From the NCBI GenBank assembly GCA_009379825.1, contig WHTA01000043.1, positions 1 through 47,422 on the forward strand: a stretch of DNA of 47,422 bases, given 5' to 3'. Shown here piece after piece: positions 16,447 to 24,782 of this stretch (position 1 is the stretch's first letter; the number at the start of each line of letters is the position of its first letter). Source of the stretch: Streptosporangiales bacterium. GTDB taxonomy: Bacteria; Actinomycetota; Actinomycetes; Streptosporangiales; WHST01. The notes beneath the pieces were generated by a model, which was not told where the DNA came from, did no database searches, and saw nothing but the letters and a program-made list of their open reading frames with translations. A program made the position numbers and the translations under genes.

Positions 16447-18111
16447 CTACGCCACGAACCGCACGGTGAACGGGTAGTGGTACTCGGCGCCGGCCTCCGC
16501 GGCCATGGCGGCCTGGATGCCGAAGACCAGGCCGACGATCCAGACCGGGACGAGGACCAGGTAGCCGGTGAACAGCACCCCGACGATCGCCGCGCCGACG
16601 TAGCCGAGCGCCAGCGTGAGCTGGAAGTTGACGGCCTCCGCGGAGTGCATCCGCGCGAACGTCGAGCCGCGGCGTGCGACCAGGTAGACGAGCGCGGGCA
16701 GCAGGCAGCCGCTCAGCACGCCGCCCAGGTGGACGAGGAACGCGGCGGTGCGGCCGGGTGCCTGCCGGGCGGGCGGCGCGGAGTAGCGCGCCCGGCGCAC
16801 CGAGGTGCGGTGGCCGAGCTCGTCCGGTGCCGCGACGTCGTCGGTGTCCGGGACGTCGAGGTGGTCGTCCGGCGGTGGCCACGCCTCGACCGGCCGCGGC
16901 CGCGGTGCCGTCAGCGGCGCTGCCCCGGTGTCGACGAGCTCGTACACCGCGTGCCGGTCGGGTGCGGGGGCGTGGGCGTCCCGGTGCTGCGGCGGTGCCG
17001 TGTAGGCGAGCGCCTCCTGGTCGTAGAGCAGGTACGCCGTCTGGCCGTCGCGGGCCTCGGCCGGCAGCGGCCGGCCACCGTGCCCGGTGTCGAGCGGCGC
17101 CTCCGGCACGTGCAGGGCGGACGTGTGCAGCCTCGGCGCCGACTGCCTGTTGCCGCGCCACGCCGCGGGGAACCGTCCGGTCGCCGGCTGTTCCGTCGCC
17201 GGATGCGCGGTAGGCACCTGCGGGTGCCCGGGCCCCGGGGGCTCCGCCTGCGGCGCCGGCGGGACTGCGGGAGCCGCCGTGCCGGCGTCGGCGACCGGCG
17301 CGCCCGGCGGCGGGCCGGCGGCAACTGCGGGCCGTACCCCGGCCCAGCCCGCGGGCTGCGACCCGGTGGACCCGGCCGGTCCGCCGGTCGTCGCCGGCGC
17401 GGCGGGCTGGCGCCCGGCGGGTCCGGCGCTCGCCGGCGGCACGGCCGGTTGCGGCCCAGTGGTCCCTGCCCGGTGCGACCCCGGCGGTACGGCGGGCTGC
17501 GGGCCGGTGGAGTCGGCGCGGTGCGACCGCGGCGGTACGGCGGGCTGCGGGCCGGTGGAGTCGGCGCGGGGCCGGCCGGGCGGTACGGCTGGCTGGGGTC
17601 CGGTGGACCCGGTGTGCTGTGGCCCGGTGGCGTCGGGGGGTCCGGTGGTCGCCGGGGGTACGGCTGGTTGCGGGCCGGTGGTGCCAGTCCCGTGCCGGCC
17701 GGGCGGTACGGCTGGCTGGGGTCCGGTGGACCCGGTGTGCTGTGGCCCGGTGGCGTCGGGGGGTCCGGTGGTCGCCGGGGGCACGGCCGGCTGCGGGCCG
17801 GTGGACCGGCCCGGTGGGGCGGGCGGCACCGGGCGTGGTGGCATCGCCGACGTGGGGGCGGTCGGGGGGCCGGTGTCCGTCCAGCCCGGGCGCGGTGGGG
17901 TCGACCCCGTCGGTCGGGGTGGCAGCGGGGGCGGCGTCGGGGCGCGGTGGCCCGACGCCGGACGGGCGGGCTCGGCTACGCCGAGGGCGTTGAACCTCGG
18001 CGCCGGTGCGTCCTGGTCCTGCGAAGCGTCCTGGTCCTGCGAGGCGCCGGAGGGTCGCTCCTGGGCAGGGTCGGATTCCCCGGCCCTGTCGGGAAGGTGG
18101 CGCTCGGTCAT
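16447..18111 (-). CDS. Large DUF4870 membrane protein with Pro-rich TGPQPAVPP repeats
   Basis: This 554-residue protein has a C-terminal DUF4870 domain (about 455-554: FLVHLGGVLSGCLLPALVYLV, HSAEAVNFQLTLALGYVG, further helices, YHYPFTVRFVA) homologous to the protein at 14971-15477. It is preceded by about 450 residues of low-complexity sequence rich in Pro, Gly, Thr and Ala. That region holds seven copies of TGPQPAVPP, some arising from a 123-bp DNA duplication. No signal peptide is evident, so the tail is probably cytoplasmic. Function is unknown; a scaffold or wall-proximal role is speculation. ATG at 18111 is used. Confidence 0.8.
   Translation of the reverse strand: MTERHLPDRAGESDPAQERPSGASQDQDASQDQDAPAPRFNALGVAEPARPASGHRAPTPPPLPPRPTGSTPPRPGWTDTGPPTAPTSAMPPRPVPPAPPGRSTGPQPAVPPATTGPPDATGPQHTGSTGPQPAVPPGRHGTGTTGPQPAVPPATTGPPDATGPQHTGSTGPQPAVPPGRPRADSTGPQPAVPPRSHRADSTGPQPAVPPGSHRAGTTGPQPAVPPASAGPAGRQPAAPATTGGPAGSTGSQPAGWAGVRPAVAAGPPPGAPVADAGTAAPAVPPAPQAEPPGPGHPQVPTAHPATEQPATGRFPAAWRGNRQSAPRLHTSALHVPEAPLDTGHGGRPLPAEARDGQTAYLLYDQEALAYTAPPQHRDAHAPAPDRHAVYELVDTGAAPLTAPRPRPVEAWPPPDDHLDVPDTDDVAAPDELGHRTSVRRARYSAPPARQAPGRTAAFLVHLGGVLSGCLLPALVYLVARRGSTFARMHSAEAVNFQLTLALGYVGAAIVGVLFTGYLVLVPVWIVGLVFGIQAAMAAEAGAEYHYPFTVRFVA
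17571..17816 (-). repeat. 123-bp direct duplication inside the Pro-rich DUF4870 gene
   Basis: Two nearly identical units start at 17571 and 17694 (both GCCGGCCGGGCGGTACGG on the plus strand). They preserve the reading frame and each encodes two TGPQPAVPP motifs with intervening TTGPPDATGPQHTGS. Less perfect related units continue to the left (17480-17570). Confidence 0.85.
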
Positions 18112-18291
18112 CGTGGTTGGGGCTCCCGCGTAACTGTTGCTCGTCCGAGCCTAGTGCTTTCCCGGGCAGCGTCCAGTGCCCGTCGACGGACGCAACGGGC
18201 AGCCCGGACGTTTGTGGCGTTTCGCCCTGACGGTACGCAGCCAGGGGTGCACGTACCGCTACGGTCGCGACGGCCAGGACGGCCGGGACGG

Positions 18292-18771
18292 TCAGCGCGC
18301 GGCGGCGACCTCCGTCGCCACCTGGTGCCGGTCGCCGAGCTCGGGGAGCACCCGCTGGTATCCGCTGGTCAGCAGCGGGGAGGAGATCATCAGGTCGGCG
18401 CTGGCGAGGTTGCAGGCGACGCCGATGTTCCACACCGCCGCCAGCCGGAGCAGTGCCTTCACGTCCGGGTCGTGCGGCTGCGGTTCCAGCGGGTCCCAGA
18501 AGAAGACGAGCAGGTCGATGACGTTCTCGGCGATCTTTGCGCCGATCTGTTGGTCACCGCCCACTGGGCCGCTGAGGAACCTGGTCACCGGCAGGCCGAG
18601 CTCGTACTCGAGCATGGTGCCCGTGGTGCCGGTCGCGTACAGATGGTGTTCGGCCAGGGTTTGCCTGTTGAACTCGGCCCACTGCAGCAGCTCGACCTTC
18701 TTGTTGTCGTGCGCCACCATCGCGATGTGCCTGGCGGTGGCCTTCGTGGGTGCGTGATCGTTGTGTTCCAC
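18292..18771 (-). CDS. mgsA: Methylglyoxal synthase
   Basis: MgsA converts dihydroxyacetone phosphate to methylglyoxal and phosphate, bypassing lower glycolysis when phosphate is short. The 159-residue product aligns residue by residue with the E. coli enzyme in key places: His21/Asp22 (HDNKK), the catalytic Asp73 in GPVGGDQQIG, and His100/Asp103 in PQPHDPDVKALLRLA. It ends in the usual VACNLASADLMISSPLL. GTG at 18771 has GGAG upstream at a suitable distance and gives normal length; an upstream ATG at 18834 would add 21 non-conserved residues. Confidence 0.88.
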   Translation of the reverse strand: MEHNDHAPTKATARHIAMVAHDNKKVELLQWAEFNRQTLAEHHLYATGTTGTMLEYELGLPVTRFLSGPVGGDQQIGAKIAENVIDLLVFFWDPLEPQPHDPDVKALLRLAAVWNIGVACNLASADLMISSPLLTSGYQRVLPELGDRHQVATEVAAAR

Positions 18772-18890
18772 GCTGCCAGTCTCCGAGGTAGCCGGGGGCA
18801 GCTGCGTGAACGGCGTGCTACGTGTCCGTAACATGATCCCGCCGGCTCGCGGACCTACCCTCGGTAACGGCGGGCACCGCGGAATCGCCG

Positions 18891-18921
18891 TAGACTGGCA
18901 CTCGAAAACGACGAGTGCCAG
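18891..18921 (+). promoter_or_regulatory. CIRCE operator (HrcA-binding site) upstream of hrcA
   Basis: A perfect 9-bp inverted repeat separated by nine bases occupies 18895-18921 (CTGGCACTC-N9-GAGTGCCAG). This is the CIRCE architecture, with consensus arms TTAGCACTC/GAGTGCTAA. A TAGACT hexamer at 18891-18896 overlaps the left arm and could be the -10 box, so bound HrcA would block the promoter. Confidence 0.92.
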
Positions 18922-18956
18922 TCGGTTGGCGTGCCGGGGCGGGAGGAGGTGACCAG

Positions 18957-19973
18957 GTGGTCGACGAGCGCAAGCTCGACGTCCTGCGAGCGATCGTGCA
19001 GGACTACGTGCAGACCCAGGAGCCGGTCGGCTCCAAGGCTCTGGTCGAGCGGCACGAGCTGAACGTCTCCTCCGCGACGGTACGCAACGACATGGCGGCG
19101 CTTGAGGAGGACGGGTACATCGCCCAGCCGCACACCAGCGCCGGGCGGATCCCGACCGACAAGGGTTACCGGCTGTTCGTCGACCGGCTGATGGACGTGA
19201 AGCCGCTGTCGGGCGCGGAGCGCCGCGCCATCCAGCGGTTCCTCGACGGCGCGCTCGACCTGGACGACATCGTCAGCCGCACCGTGCGGATGCTCGCCCA
19301 GGTGACCAGGCAGGTCGCCGTGGTGCAGTACCCGCTGCTGGTGACCGCCGTCGTGCGGCACGTCGAGGTGGTGTCGCTCACCGACACCAGGTTGCTCGTC
19401 GTCGCCATCGCGGACACCGGTCGGGTCGACCAGCGGATCGTGGAGCTGTACGAGCCGACCGACAAGGAGACCGTCGACGTCATCAGGCATCGGCTGAACC
19501 ACGTGGTCGTCGGGGCCAAGCTGAGCGAGGTACCGGACCGGCTCGCCGACTTCGCGGAGGGTTTCGCCGAGCCGGACCGCACGGTGGTGACCGCCGTGCT
19601 CTCGGCGTTGCTCGAGACGCTCGTGGAGCGTCACGAGGAGCGGGTGGCGGTCGGCGGCACGGCGAACCTGTCGCAGTTCGCCGTCGAGTACCCGCAGGCG
19701 ATCCATCCGGTGCTCGAGGCGCTGGAGGAGCACGTCGTGCTGATGAAGTTGCTCGGTGAGGCCACCAATCCGGCGCTCACCGTGCGGATCGGGCAGGAGA
19801 ACAAGCTGGCAGGCTTGCATGCGACGTCGGTCGTGTCGATGGGCTACGGTGTCGGAGACGAACCGGTCGCGAAGCTGGGCGTGATCGGGCCGACTCGGAT
19901 GGACTATCCAGGCACGGTGGGCGCCGTTCGAGCAGTGGCGCAGTACGTCAGCAGGATTCTGGCGGGCAGTTGA
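18957..19973 (+). CDS. hrcA: Heat-inducible transcription repressor HrcA
   Basis: HrcA represses chaperone genes by binding CIRCE. The 338-residue protein starts [20 protein letters not shown], followed by the winged helix ([51 protein letters not shown]), the dimerisation/GAF-like middle and the conserved end [21 protein letters not shown] at 18957 has a very strong GGAGGAGG (18942-18949) upstream. The CIRCE element at 18895-18921 shows autoregulation. The dnaJ gene follows after 29 bases, as in most actinomycetes (hrcA-dnaJ2). Confidence 0.96.
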   Translation: MVDERKLDVLRAIVQDYVQTQEPVGSKALVERHELNVSSATVRNDMAALEEDGYIAQPHTSAGRIPTDKGYRLFVDRLMDVKPLSGAERRAIQRFLDGALDLDDIVSRTVRMLAQVTRQVAVVQYPLLVTAVVRHVEVVSLTDTRLLVVAIADTGRVDQRIVELYEPTDKETVDVIRHRLNHVVVGAKLSEVPDRLADFAEGFAEPDRTVVTAVLSALLETLVERHEERVAVGGTANLSQFAVEYPQAIHPVLEALEEHVVLMKLLGEATNPALTVRIGQENKLAGLHATSVVSMGYGVGDEPVAKLGVIGPTRMDYPGTVGAVRAVAQYVSRILAGS

Positions 19974-20002
19974 GCCATCCCTGATGTGAAAGATCGTGGC
20001 TA

Positions 20003-21127
20003 GTGGCAAGTGATTACTACGCGGTGCTCGGCGTCCGGAAGGACGCGACCAGCGACGAGATCAAGAAGGCGTACCGTCGGCTCGCACGTGACCTGCACCC
20101 CGACCGCAACCCGGACCAGGAGACCCAGGAGCGGTTCAAGGAGATCACCGTCGCCTACGAGGTGCTCTCCGACCCGCAGAAGCGGCGCACGTACGACATG
20201 GGCGGGGAACCGTTCGCAGGTGCCGCCGCCGGTGCGGGCGGCTTCGCCGGGTTCCCGTTCAGCGACATCATGGACGCCTTCTTCGGCGGCGGCGCGGGCG
20301 CCGGCCGCGGCCCGAAGCCACGTACGCAACGGGGCCGCAACGCCCAGGTGAGGTTGCAGGTCGACCTGGCCGAGGCCGCGTTCGGCACGACCCGCGAGCT
20401 GCAGGTCGAGACGGCTCAGCTCTGCAACACCTGCGGGGGTGCCGGCACCGCGCCTGGCACGCACCCGGAGACCTGTGACATGTGCAACGGTCGCGGTGAG
20501 GTCAGCCAGGTCACCCGGTCGTTCCTCGGCCAGATGATGACGTCGCGCGCGTGCCCGCAGTGCGCCGGCTTCGGCACGGTGATCAAGTCGCCGTGCGCCG
20601 AGTGCGACGGCGACGGCCGGGTGCGGGTGCGCAAGCCGCTCACCGTGGAGATCCCCGCCGGCGTGGAGACCGGGAAGTTCGTGCAGCTGCGCGGCGAGGG
20701 CGAGGTCGGGCCTGGCGGTGGCCCGCCCGGTGACCTGTTCATCGAGATCGTCGAGCGCCCGCACCCGGTGTTCCAGCGCAAGGGCGACGACCTGCACTGC
20801 ACCGTCGAGGTGCCGATGACGTCGGCCGCGCTCGGCGCGAGCGTGGAGCTGGAGACCCTCGACGGCGTCGAGGAGGTCACCATCCGCCCCGGCACCCAGG
20901 CGGGGGAGGTCGTGCAGCTGCGCGGCAAGGGTGTGACGCACCTCGGCCGCAGTGAACGCGGCGACATCCTCATCCACGTCAACGTGGTGACCCCGAACCG
21001 GCTCGACGAGCGGCAGCGCAAGCTGCTGGACGAGCTGTCGAAGCTGCGCGGCGAGGAAGGCAAGATCCGGGTCGAGCCGGGGCAGCAGGGCTTCTTCTCG
21101 AAGCTGCGCGACGCGTTCAGCAGGTAG
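20003..21127 (+). CDS. dnaJ: Molecular chaperone DnaJ (DnaJ2 of the hrcA operon)
   Basis: DnaJ delivers unfolded substrates to DnaK and stimulates its ATPase. The 374-residue product has a J domain (2-70) with the HPD motif at 32-34, a short G/F-rich linker (residues about 75-105), four zinc-binding repeats ([32 protein letters not shown]) and the C-terminal substrate-binding domains with GDLFIEI and GDILIHV. Start is GTG at 20003. Co-transcription with hrcA under CIRCE control is expected. The rsmE gene follows 12 bases downstream. Confidence 0.96.
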   Translation: MASDYYAVLGVRKDATSDEIKKAYRRLARDLHPDRNPDQETQERFKEITVAYEVLSDPQKRRTYDMGGEPFAGAAAGAGGFAGFPFSDIMDAFFGGGAGAGRGPKPRTQRGRNAQVRLQVDLAEAAFGTTRELQVETAQLCNTCGGAGTAPGTHPETCDMCNGRGEVSQVTRSFLGQMMTSRACPQCAGFGTVIKSPCAECDGDGRVRVRKPLTVEIPAGVETGKFVQLRGEGEVGPGGGPPGDLFIEIVERPHPVFQRKGDDLHCTVEVPMTSAALGASVELETLDGVEEVTIRPGTQAGEVVQLRGKGVTHLGRSERGDILIHVNVVTPNRLDERQRKLLDELSKLRGEEGKIRVEPGQQGFFSKLRDAFSR

Positions 21128-21139
21128 CGACGCGTCGTC

Positions 21140-21874
21140 GTGTCGACCCCGCCGCTGTTTCACGTCGAGACCGATCAGCTGCATGCCGACACGGTCGTGC
21201 TCGACGGTCCAGAGGGCAGGCACGCGGCGCGGGTGCGCCGGCTCACGCCGGGCGAGCGGGTGTTCCTCGCCGACGGCCGCGGCCTGCGGGCCCTGTGCGA
21301 GGTGACGGCCGTGGACCGCGACACCGTCAGCTGTGCCGTGCTCGAGCGCGCCGAGGAGGCCAGGTCGCGCCCGTGGCTGGTGGTCGTGCAGGCGCTGGCC
21401 AAGGGGGACCGCGCGGAGCAGGCGATCGAGACGATGACCGAGGTCGGCGTCGACGAGATCGTGCCCTGGCAGGCGGACCGGTGCGTGGTGCGGTGGCGCG
21501 ACGACCGGGTCGCGAAGTCGACGGCGCGGTGGCGTACGACGGCGGCCGCGGCGGCGAAGCAGGCGCGGCGGGCGTGGACGCCCGTGGTCGCCGAGGTGGC
21601 GGAGACTGCGGACGTGGCGCGCCGGGTCTCGGCGGCCGCGCTCGCCGTCGTCCTCGACGCCGAGGGCGCGCCGCCGACCGACCTGGCCGTGCCCGCCGAC
21701 GGCGAGGTCGTGCTCGTCGTGGGCCCGGAAGGCGGCCTCACTGCGGACGAGATGGGCACGCTGCTCGACGCCGGCGCCCGCTGCCTGCGCCTCGGCCCGA
21801 CGGTGCTCCGCAGCGCCACGGCGGGGACCGTCGCGGCCGCCACGGTGCTCGCCCGCAGCCCGCGTTGGGCGTAA
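21140..21874 (+). CDS. rsmE: 16S rRNA (uracil-1498-N3)-methyltransferase
   Basis: RsmE methylates U1498 of 16S rRNA using S-adenosylmethionine. The 244-residue protein has an N-terminal PUA-like domain (GRHAARVRRLTPGERVFLADG) and a SPOUT methyltransferase domain with the knot motifs VVLVVGPEGGLTADEM and LRLGPTVLRSATAG. The ALAKGDRAEQAIETMTEVGV segment is also diagnostic. GTG at 21140 lies 12 bases after dnaJ, so it is probably in the same transcript. Confidence 0.93.
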   Translation: MSTPPLFHVETDQLHADTVVLDGPEGRHAARVRRLTPGERVFLADGRGLRALCEVTAVDRDTVSCAVLERAEEARSRPWLVVVQALAKGDRAEQAIETMTEVGVDEIVPWQADRCVVRWRDDRVAKSTARWRTTAAAAAKQARRAWTPVVAEVAETADVARRVSAAALAVVLDAEGAPPTDLAVPADGEVVLVVGPEGGLTADEMGTLLDAGARCLRLGPTVLRSATAGTVAAATVLARSPRWA

Positions 21875-21934
21875 TCCGCGCCGCCAGCAGAGGGGCGGGC
21901 CGGCAATCCCCACCCGGGAGTGCAGAATGAGCAC

Positions 21935-22390
21935 GTGCATATTTCCGCGCGGGTCGACTATGCGATGCGGGCACTCGTGGTGCTCGCGAGTTCCGAGAAC
22001 GAACGGCTGAGCTGTGAGGCGCTCGCCGAGGCGCAGCAGATCCCGGCTAGGTTCCTCGAGGGCATCCTGAACCAGCTCCGCAGGGCCGGCATCGTGGTCA
22101 GCCGCAGGGGGAACGAGGGCGGCTACCTGCTCGGCCGGCCGGCGCGGGAGATCATGGTGGCCGACGTGATCAGGGCACTGGACGGCCCGCTGGCCGAGGT
22201 GCGTGGCATGCGCCCCGAGCAGAGCGAGTACAAGGGTCCGGTGGAGCCGCTGAAGACCGTCTGGGTGGCCGCCCGCGCGAGCCTGCGCGGCGTGCTCGAC
22301 CACGTCTCGGTCGCCGACATCGCGACCGGTCGGCTGCCCAAGAAGGTCGAGCGGCTCGCCAACTCCCCGGAGGCCTGGGCGGTCCGCTAG
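21935..22390 (+). CDS. Rrf2-family transcriptional regulator
   Basis: The 151-residue product starts VHISARVDYAMRALVVLAS, the typical Rrf2 opening, followed by a winged helix (LSCEALAEAQQIPARFLEGILNQLRRAGIVVSRRGNEGGYLL) and a dimerisation helix (PLKTVWVAARASLRGVLDHVSVADI). The conserved three-cysteine cluster of IscR, NsrR and RsrR type regulators is absent: the only cysteine is in the DNA-binding domain. It probably does not carry an Fe-S cluster through that motif. Its targets are not evident from the neighbours. GTG at 21935 is preferred; a GTG at 21920 is an alternative. Confidence 0.85.
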   Translation: MHISARVDYAMRALVVLASSENERLSCEALAEAQQIPARFLEGILNQLRRAGIVVSRRGNEGGYLLGRPAREIMVADVIRALDGPLAEVRGMRPEQSEYKGPVEPLKTVWVAARASLRGVLDHVSVADIATGRLPKKVERLANSPEAWAVR

Positions 22391-22400
22391 CTACCGGCGG

Positions 22401-23543
22401 CTACTCGGAGACGGTGAAGGTGACCGTCTGGACGTGCTGCCTGGTGCCGTCCGACTGTTCGTACGTGGTGAGCTGGTACGTGCCGGGGTCGAGCTGCACG
22501 CGGTGGCTCCAGCTGGTGAACGCGGTGGTGCCGGTGCCGACCGACCCGCTGTTCACGACCTGCCCGTTGCGGGAGATCTCCCAGTTGGCCTGGCTGTCGT
22601 CGTACGCGCCGTGGCCCTTGATGGTCACCGGCGACAGGTTGGTCGTGCCCTCGCTCGGCGCGTTGACGGTGTTGAACGGCTGGGTGAGCGCCGGGTCGCC
22701 GCGCTGCATGCCGGCCGAGTTGACGGACAGCTTGCCCCAGAACGTGGAGATCTGGGTGCCGCCGACGTAGATCTGCACCGTCGTCGCCGTCGGCGTCGCG
22801 CCGAGGGCGGTGTAGACCACCTGCTTCAGCGCGGCCCGCGCCGCCTCCGCGGACGAGTCGTTGCCCGCCGTTCCCGCCGCGCTGGACAGCATCACCTTGA
22901 CGGTGCTGCCGACGAGGTCGGCGTCCTCCAGCTGGGTGCCTGCCGGCCAGACGCCGGCGCCGGAGCGCTCCAGTCCCGAGCCGGCGTCGTAGATGGCCTG
23001 CAACGCGCCTTCTGCCCGCTCCTCCTGCCGGTTCTGCTTCGAGCCCTTGACGGTGACCTGCTGGCTCGACTGGCTCAGCTGGTACCCGCTGCTGCCCTTG
23101 ACGATGTTGTAGACGGGCACAGTCACCGTCTCCGGCGGACGCTGCGTCTTCGTCTGCGTCGGTGTCGTGGACGTGTCGGAGTGCGTGGGCTCCTCGTCGG
23201 TCGTCTTCGACGACGACGGGCTGGTCTTGGTCGGGGTCGACGTGACCGCCGGGCTGCTCGACTTGTCGCCGCCGATACCGAACGGTGCCTGCCCCGCTGA
23301 GACCTGGCCGACGCCGACCGCGGCGGTCAGACCGATGGCGATGACGCCGACCGAGGACACCGCGGCGAACGCCGGTTTGGCCAGCCACTGGGTGCGGAAC
23401 CGGTACCACAGCGACGCGGTCTGCTTCGCCGCGATGTGTTTCCTGATGTTGGTGAGCCCGTCGCCGCGCGGCGTGACGTCGTCGGCGGAGGCGGCCATTG
23501 CGGCGCGCAGACGCTCCTCGAGCGGATCGCGTTCGTCGCTCAT
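22401..23543 (-). CDS. Membrane-anchored GerMN/Gmad2-domain protein, likely partner of the ECF sigma factor
   Basis: The 380-residue protein has a cytoplasmic N-terminus (about 1-58), one membrane helix (about 59-80, FAAVSSVGVIAIGLTAAVGV), a long Ser/Thr/Pro/Lys linker, a GerMN-like domain (about 140-255, with LVGSTVKVMLSS and ALKQVVYTALGATPTATTVQIYVGG) and a Gmad2-type immunoglobulin-like domain (about 270-380). The ATG overlaps the sigma factor stop (ATGA), so the two are translationally coupled. That places it where an anti-sigma factor is expected, but it lacks a zinc HxxxCxxC motif. The outer domains may sense a cell-wall signal; this is inference. Confidence 0.72.
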   Translation of the reverse strand: MSDERDPLEERLRAAMAASADDVTPRGDGLTNIRKHIAAKQTASLWYRFRTQWLAKPAFAAVSSVGVIAIGLTAAVGVGQVSAGQAPFGIGGDKSSSPAVTSTPTKTSPSSSKTTDEEPTHSDTSTTPTQTKTQRPPETVTVPVYNIVKGSSGYQLSQSSQQVTVKGSKQNRQEERAEGALQAIYDAGSGLERSGAGVWPAGTQLEDADLVGSTVKVMLSSAAGTAGNDSSAEAARAALKQVVYTALGATPTATTVQIYVGGTQISTFWGKLSVNSAGMQRGDPALTQPFNTVNAPSEGTTNLSPVTIKGHGAYDDSQANWEISRNGQVVNSGSVGTGTTAFTSWSHRVQLDPGTYQLTTYEQSDGTRQHVQTVTFTVSE

Positions 23544-24124
23544 GCCTGCCCACCTCCCCGCTCCACCCGGGACTGCACCGTCTCGTCGTCCAACAGCTCA
23601 CGCATGGCGGCCATCGCCCTGGCCGCGTGGCTCTTCACCGAGCCGCGGCTGATCCCCATCGCCTCGGCGATCTGCGCCTCGGACAGGTCGCTGTAGTAGC
23701 GCAGGATCAGCGTCTCGCGCTGCCGTACGGGCAGCCGGTCGAGCGCGGCGAGCACGGTGTCGCGCTCGAGGGAGCCGATCGCGCCGTACTCCGCGCTCGG
23801 CGCGTCCGGCCCGGGGTTCGGCGCGTACTTGATCTCCACCTTGCGGCGGCGTAGTGCCGACCGTGCCTTGTTGACCACGGCTTGGCGCAGGTAAGGCAGT
23901 GCTCGCTCCTGGTCGCGCAGGCGTCGCCACGCACCGTGCATGGCGACGAAAGCGTCCTGCACGATGTCTTCGGCCGTCTCCAGGTCACGAACGAGTAACA
24001 CGGCGAGTCTCACCAGGGACCGGTAATGAGCGCCGTACAACTCGGTGACGGCCTCATCGGCTTCCCACTGCGACTCGACCACGAGCTCCCGTTCCGCTCC
24101 GAGCGGTACCGTGGCGATGGTCAC
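23540..24124 (-). CDS. ECF RNA polymerase sigma factor (SigE/SigM-like)
   Basis: The 194-residue protein is an extracytoplasmic-function sigma factor. Region 2 is visible as YGAHYRSLVRLAVLLVRDLETAEDIVQDAFVAMHG followed by LPYLRQAVVNKARSALRRRK. Region 4 is RLPVRQRETLILRYYSDLSEAQIAEAMGISRGSVKSHAARAMAAMR with its helix-turn-helix. A charged linker separates the two. It precedes and overlaps the gene for a GerMN membrane protein, its probable regulator. I see no clear autoregulatory ECF promoter (GGAAC-type -35) in the 24125-24288 gap. Confidence 0.9.
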   Translation of the reverse strand: MTIATVPLGAERELVVESQWEADEAVTELYGAHYRSLVRLAVLLVRDLETAEDIVQDAFVAMHGAWRRLRDQERALPYLRQAVVNKARSALRRRKVEIKYAPNPGPDAPSAEYGAIGSLERDTVLAALDRLPVRQRETLILRYYSDLSEAQIAEAMGISRGSVKSHAARAMAAMRELLDDETVQSRVERGGGQA

Positions 24125-24288
24125 GAACGTGCGACGCCCCGATGCCGCTGCTGGTTTACCGTGACCGTCGACTACCTTGCCATCCCGACGGGTACTGCCT
24201 ACCGCGGGGCGGTGGCCCGGTCGCCGGTGAGGCTACCGTGACCGGGGCGGTGAGGTGAACGTCATCGACGGTGAGGGGTGGACTGGCT

Positions 24289-24633
24289 GTGGCCGACTGT
24301 CTGTTCTGCAAGATCGTGACCGGTGAGGTGCCCGCGACGGTGGTCAAGGAGACCGATCGCGTGCTGGCGTTCCGCGACATCAACCCGCAGGCGCCGACGC
24401 ACGTGTTGACCATCCCGCGCGACCATCACCAGGACCTGGCGGCGCTGACGCGCGCAGACCCGGACCTGCTCGCCGAGGTGATGGAGGTCGCCGTCGGGGT
24501 GGCGGAGAGCGAGGGCATCGTGGACCCCGGGTACCGGGTGGTCTTCAACACCGGCGCGGGCGCGGGGCAGACGGTGTTCCACGTACACGCGCACCTGCTC
24601 GGCGGGCGCGGGCTCGGCTGGCCGCCGGGCTGA
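24289..24633 (+). CDS. Histidine triad (HIT/HINT) nucleotide-binding protein
   Basis: HINT proteins hydrolyse nucleoside phosphoramidates such as AMP-lysine. The 114-residue product begins ADCLFCKIVTGEVPATVV with a zinc CxxC (Cys4, Cys7) and ends with the triad HVHAHLL (His98, 100, 102). Start is GTG at 24289, ten bases after GAGGGG; a GTG at 24271 lies upstream and is less likely. It precedes phoH, a common actinobacterial order. Confidence 0.92.
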   Translation: MADCLFCKIVTGEVPATVVKETDRVLAFRDINPQAPTHVLTIPRDHHQDLAALTRADPDLLAEVMEVAVGVAESEGIVDPGYRVVFNTGAGAGQTVFHVHAHLLGGRGLGWPPG

Positions 24634-24735
24634 CGGCGGCGTCGGCAGGCGCGGTTGGCACGGCCGTAGGGCCCGCCGGAAAGTGAGTCGGTCACCCGAC
24701 GACAAAGGCACTACCATGGAACTATCACGTTGCCA

Positions 24736-24751
24736 CCCGCATCGAGGCGGG
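24736..24751 (+). other. Small hairpin in the phoH leader
   Basis: CCCGC and GGCGGG form a short stem with an ATCGA-type loop about 30 bases before the phoH start, followed by an AGAGAGAGG purine tract that may act as the ribosome binding site. Whether it has a regulatory role is unknown. Confidence 0.3.
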
Positions 24752-24782
24752 CGCAGAGAGAGGCGGGCCCCAGAAACCGCGC

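Noticed and set aside
15545-18433. Single 962-codon minus-strand gene across DUF3097 and the DUF4870 tail
   Set aside because: Only the last 283 codons match a family (DUF3097); the rest is out of frame with the well-supported DUF4870 gene.
24634-24782. tRNA or riboswitch upstream of phoH
   Set aside because: Only a short hairpin is visible; no cloverleaf or known aptamer core can be recognised.
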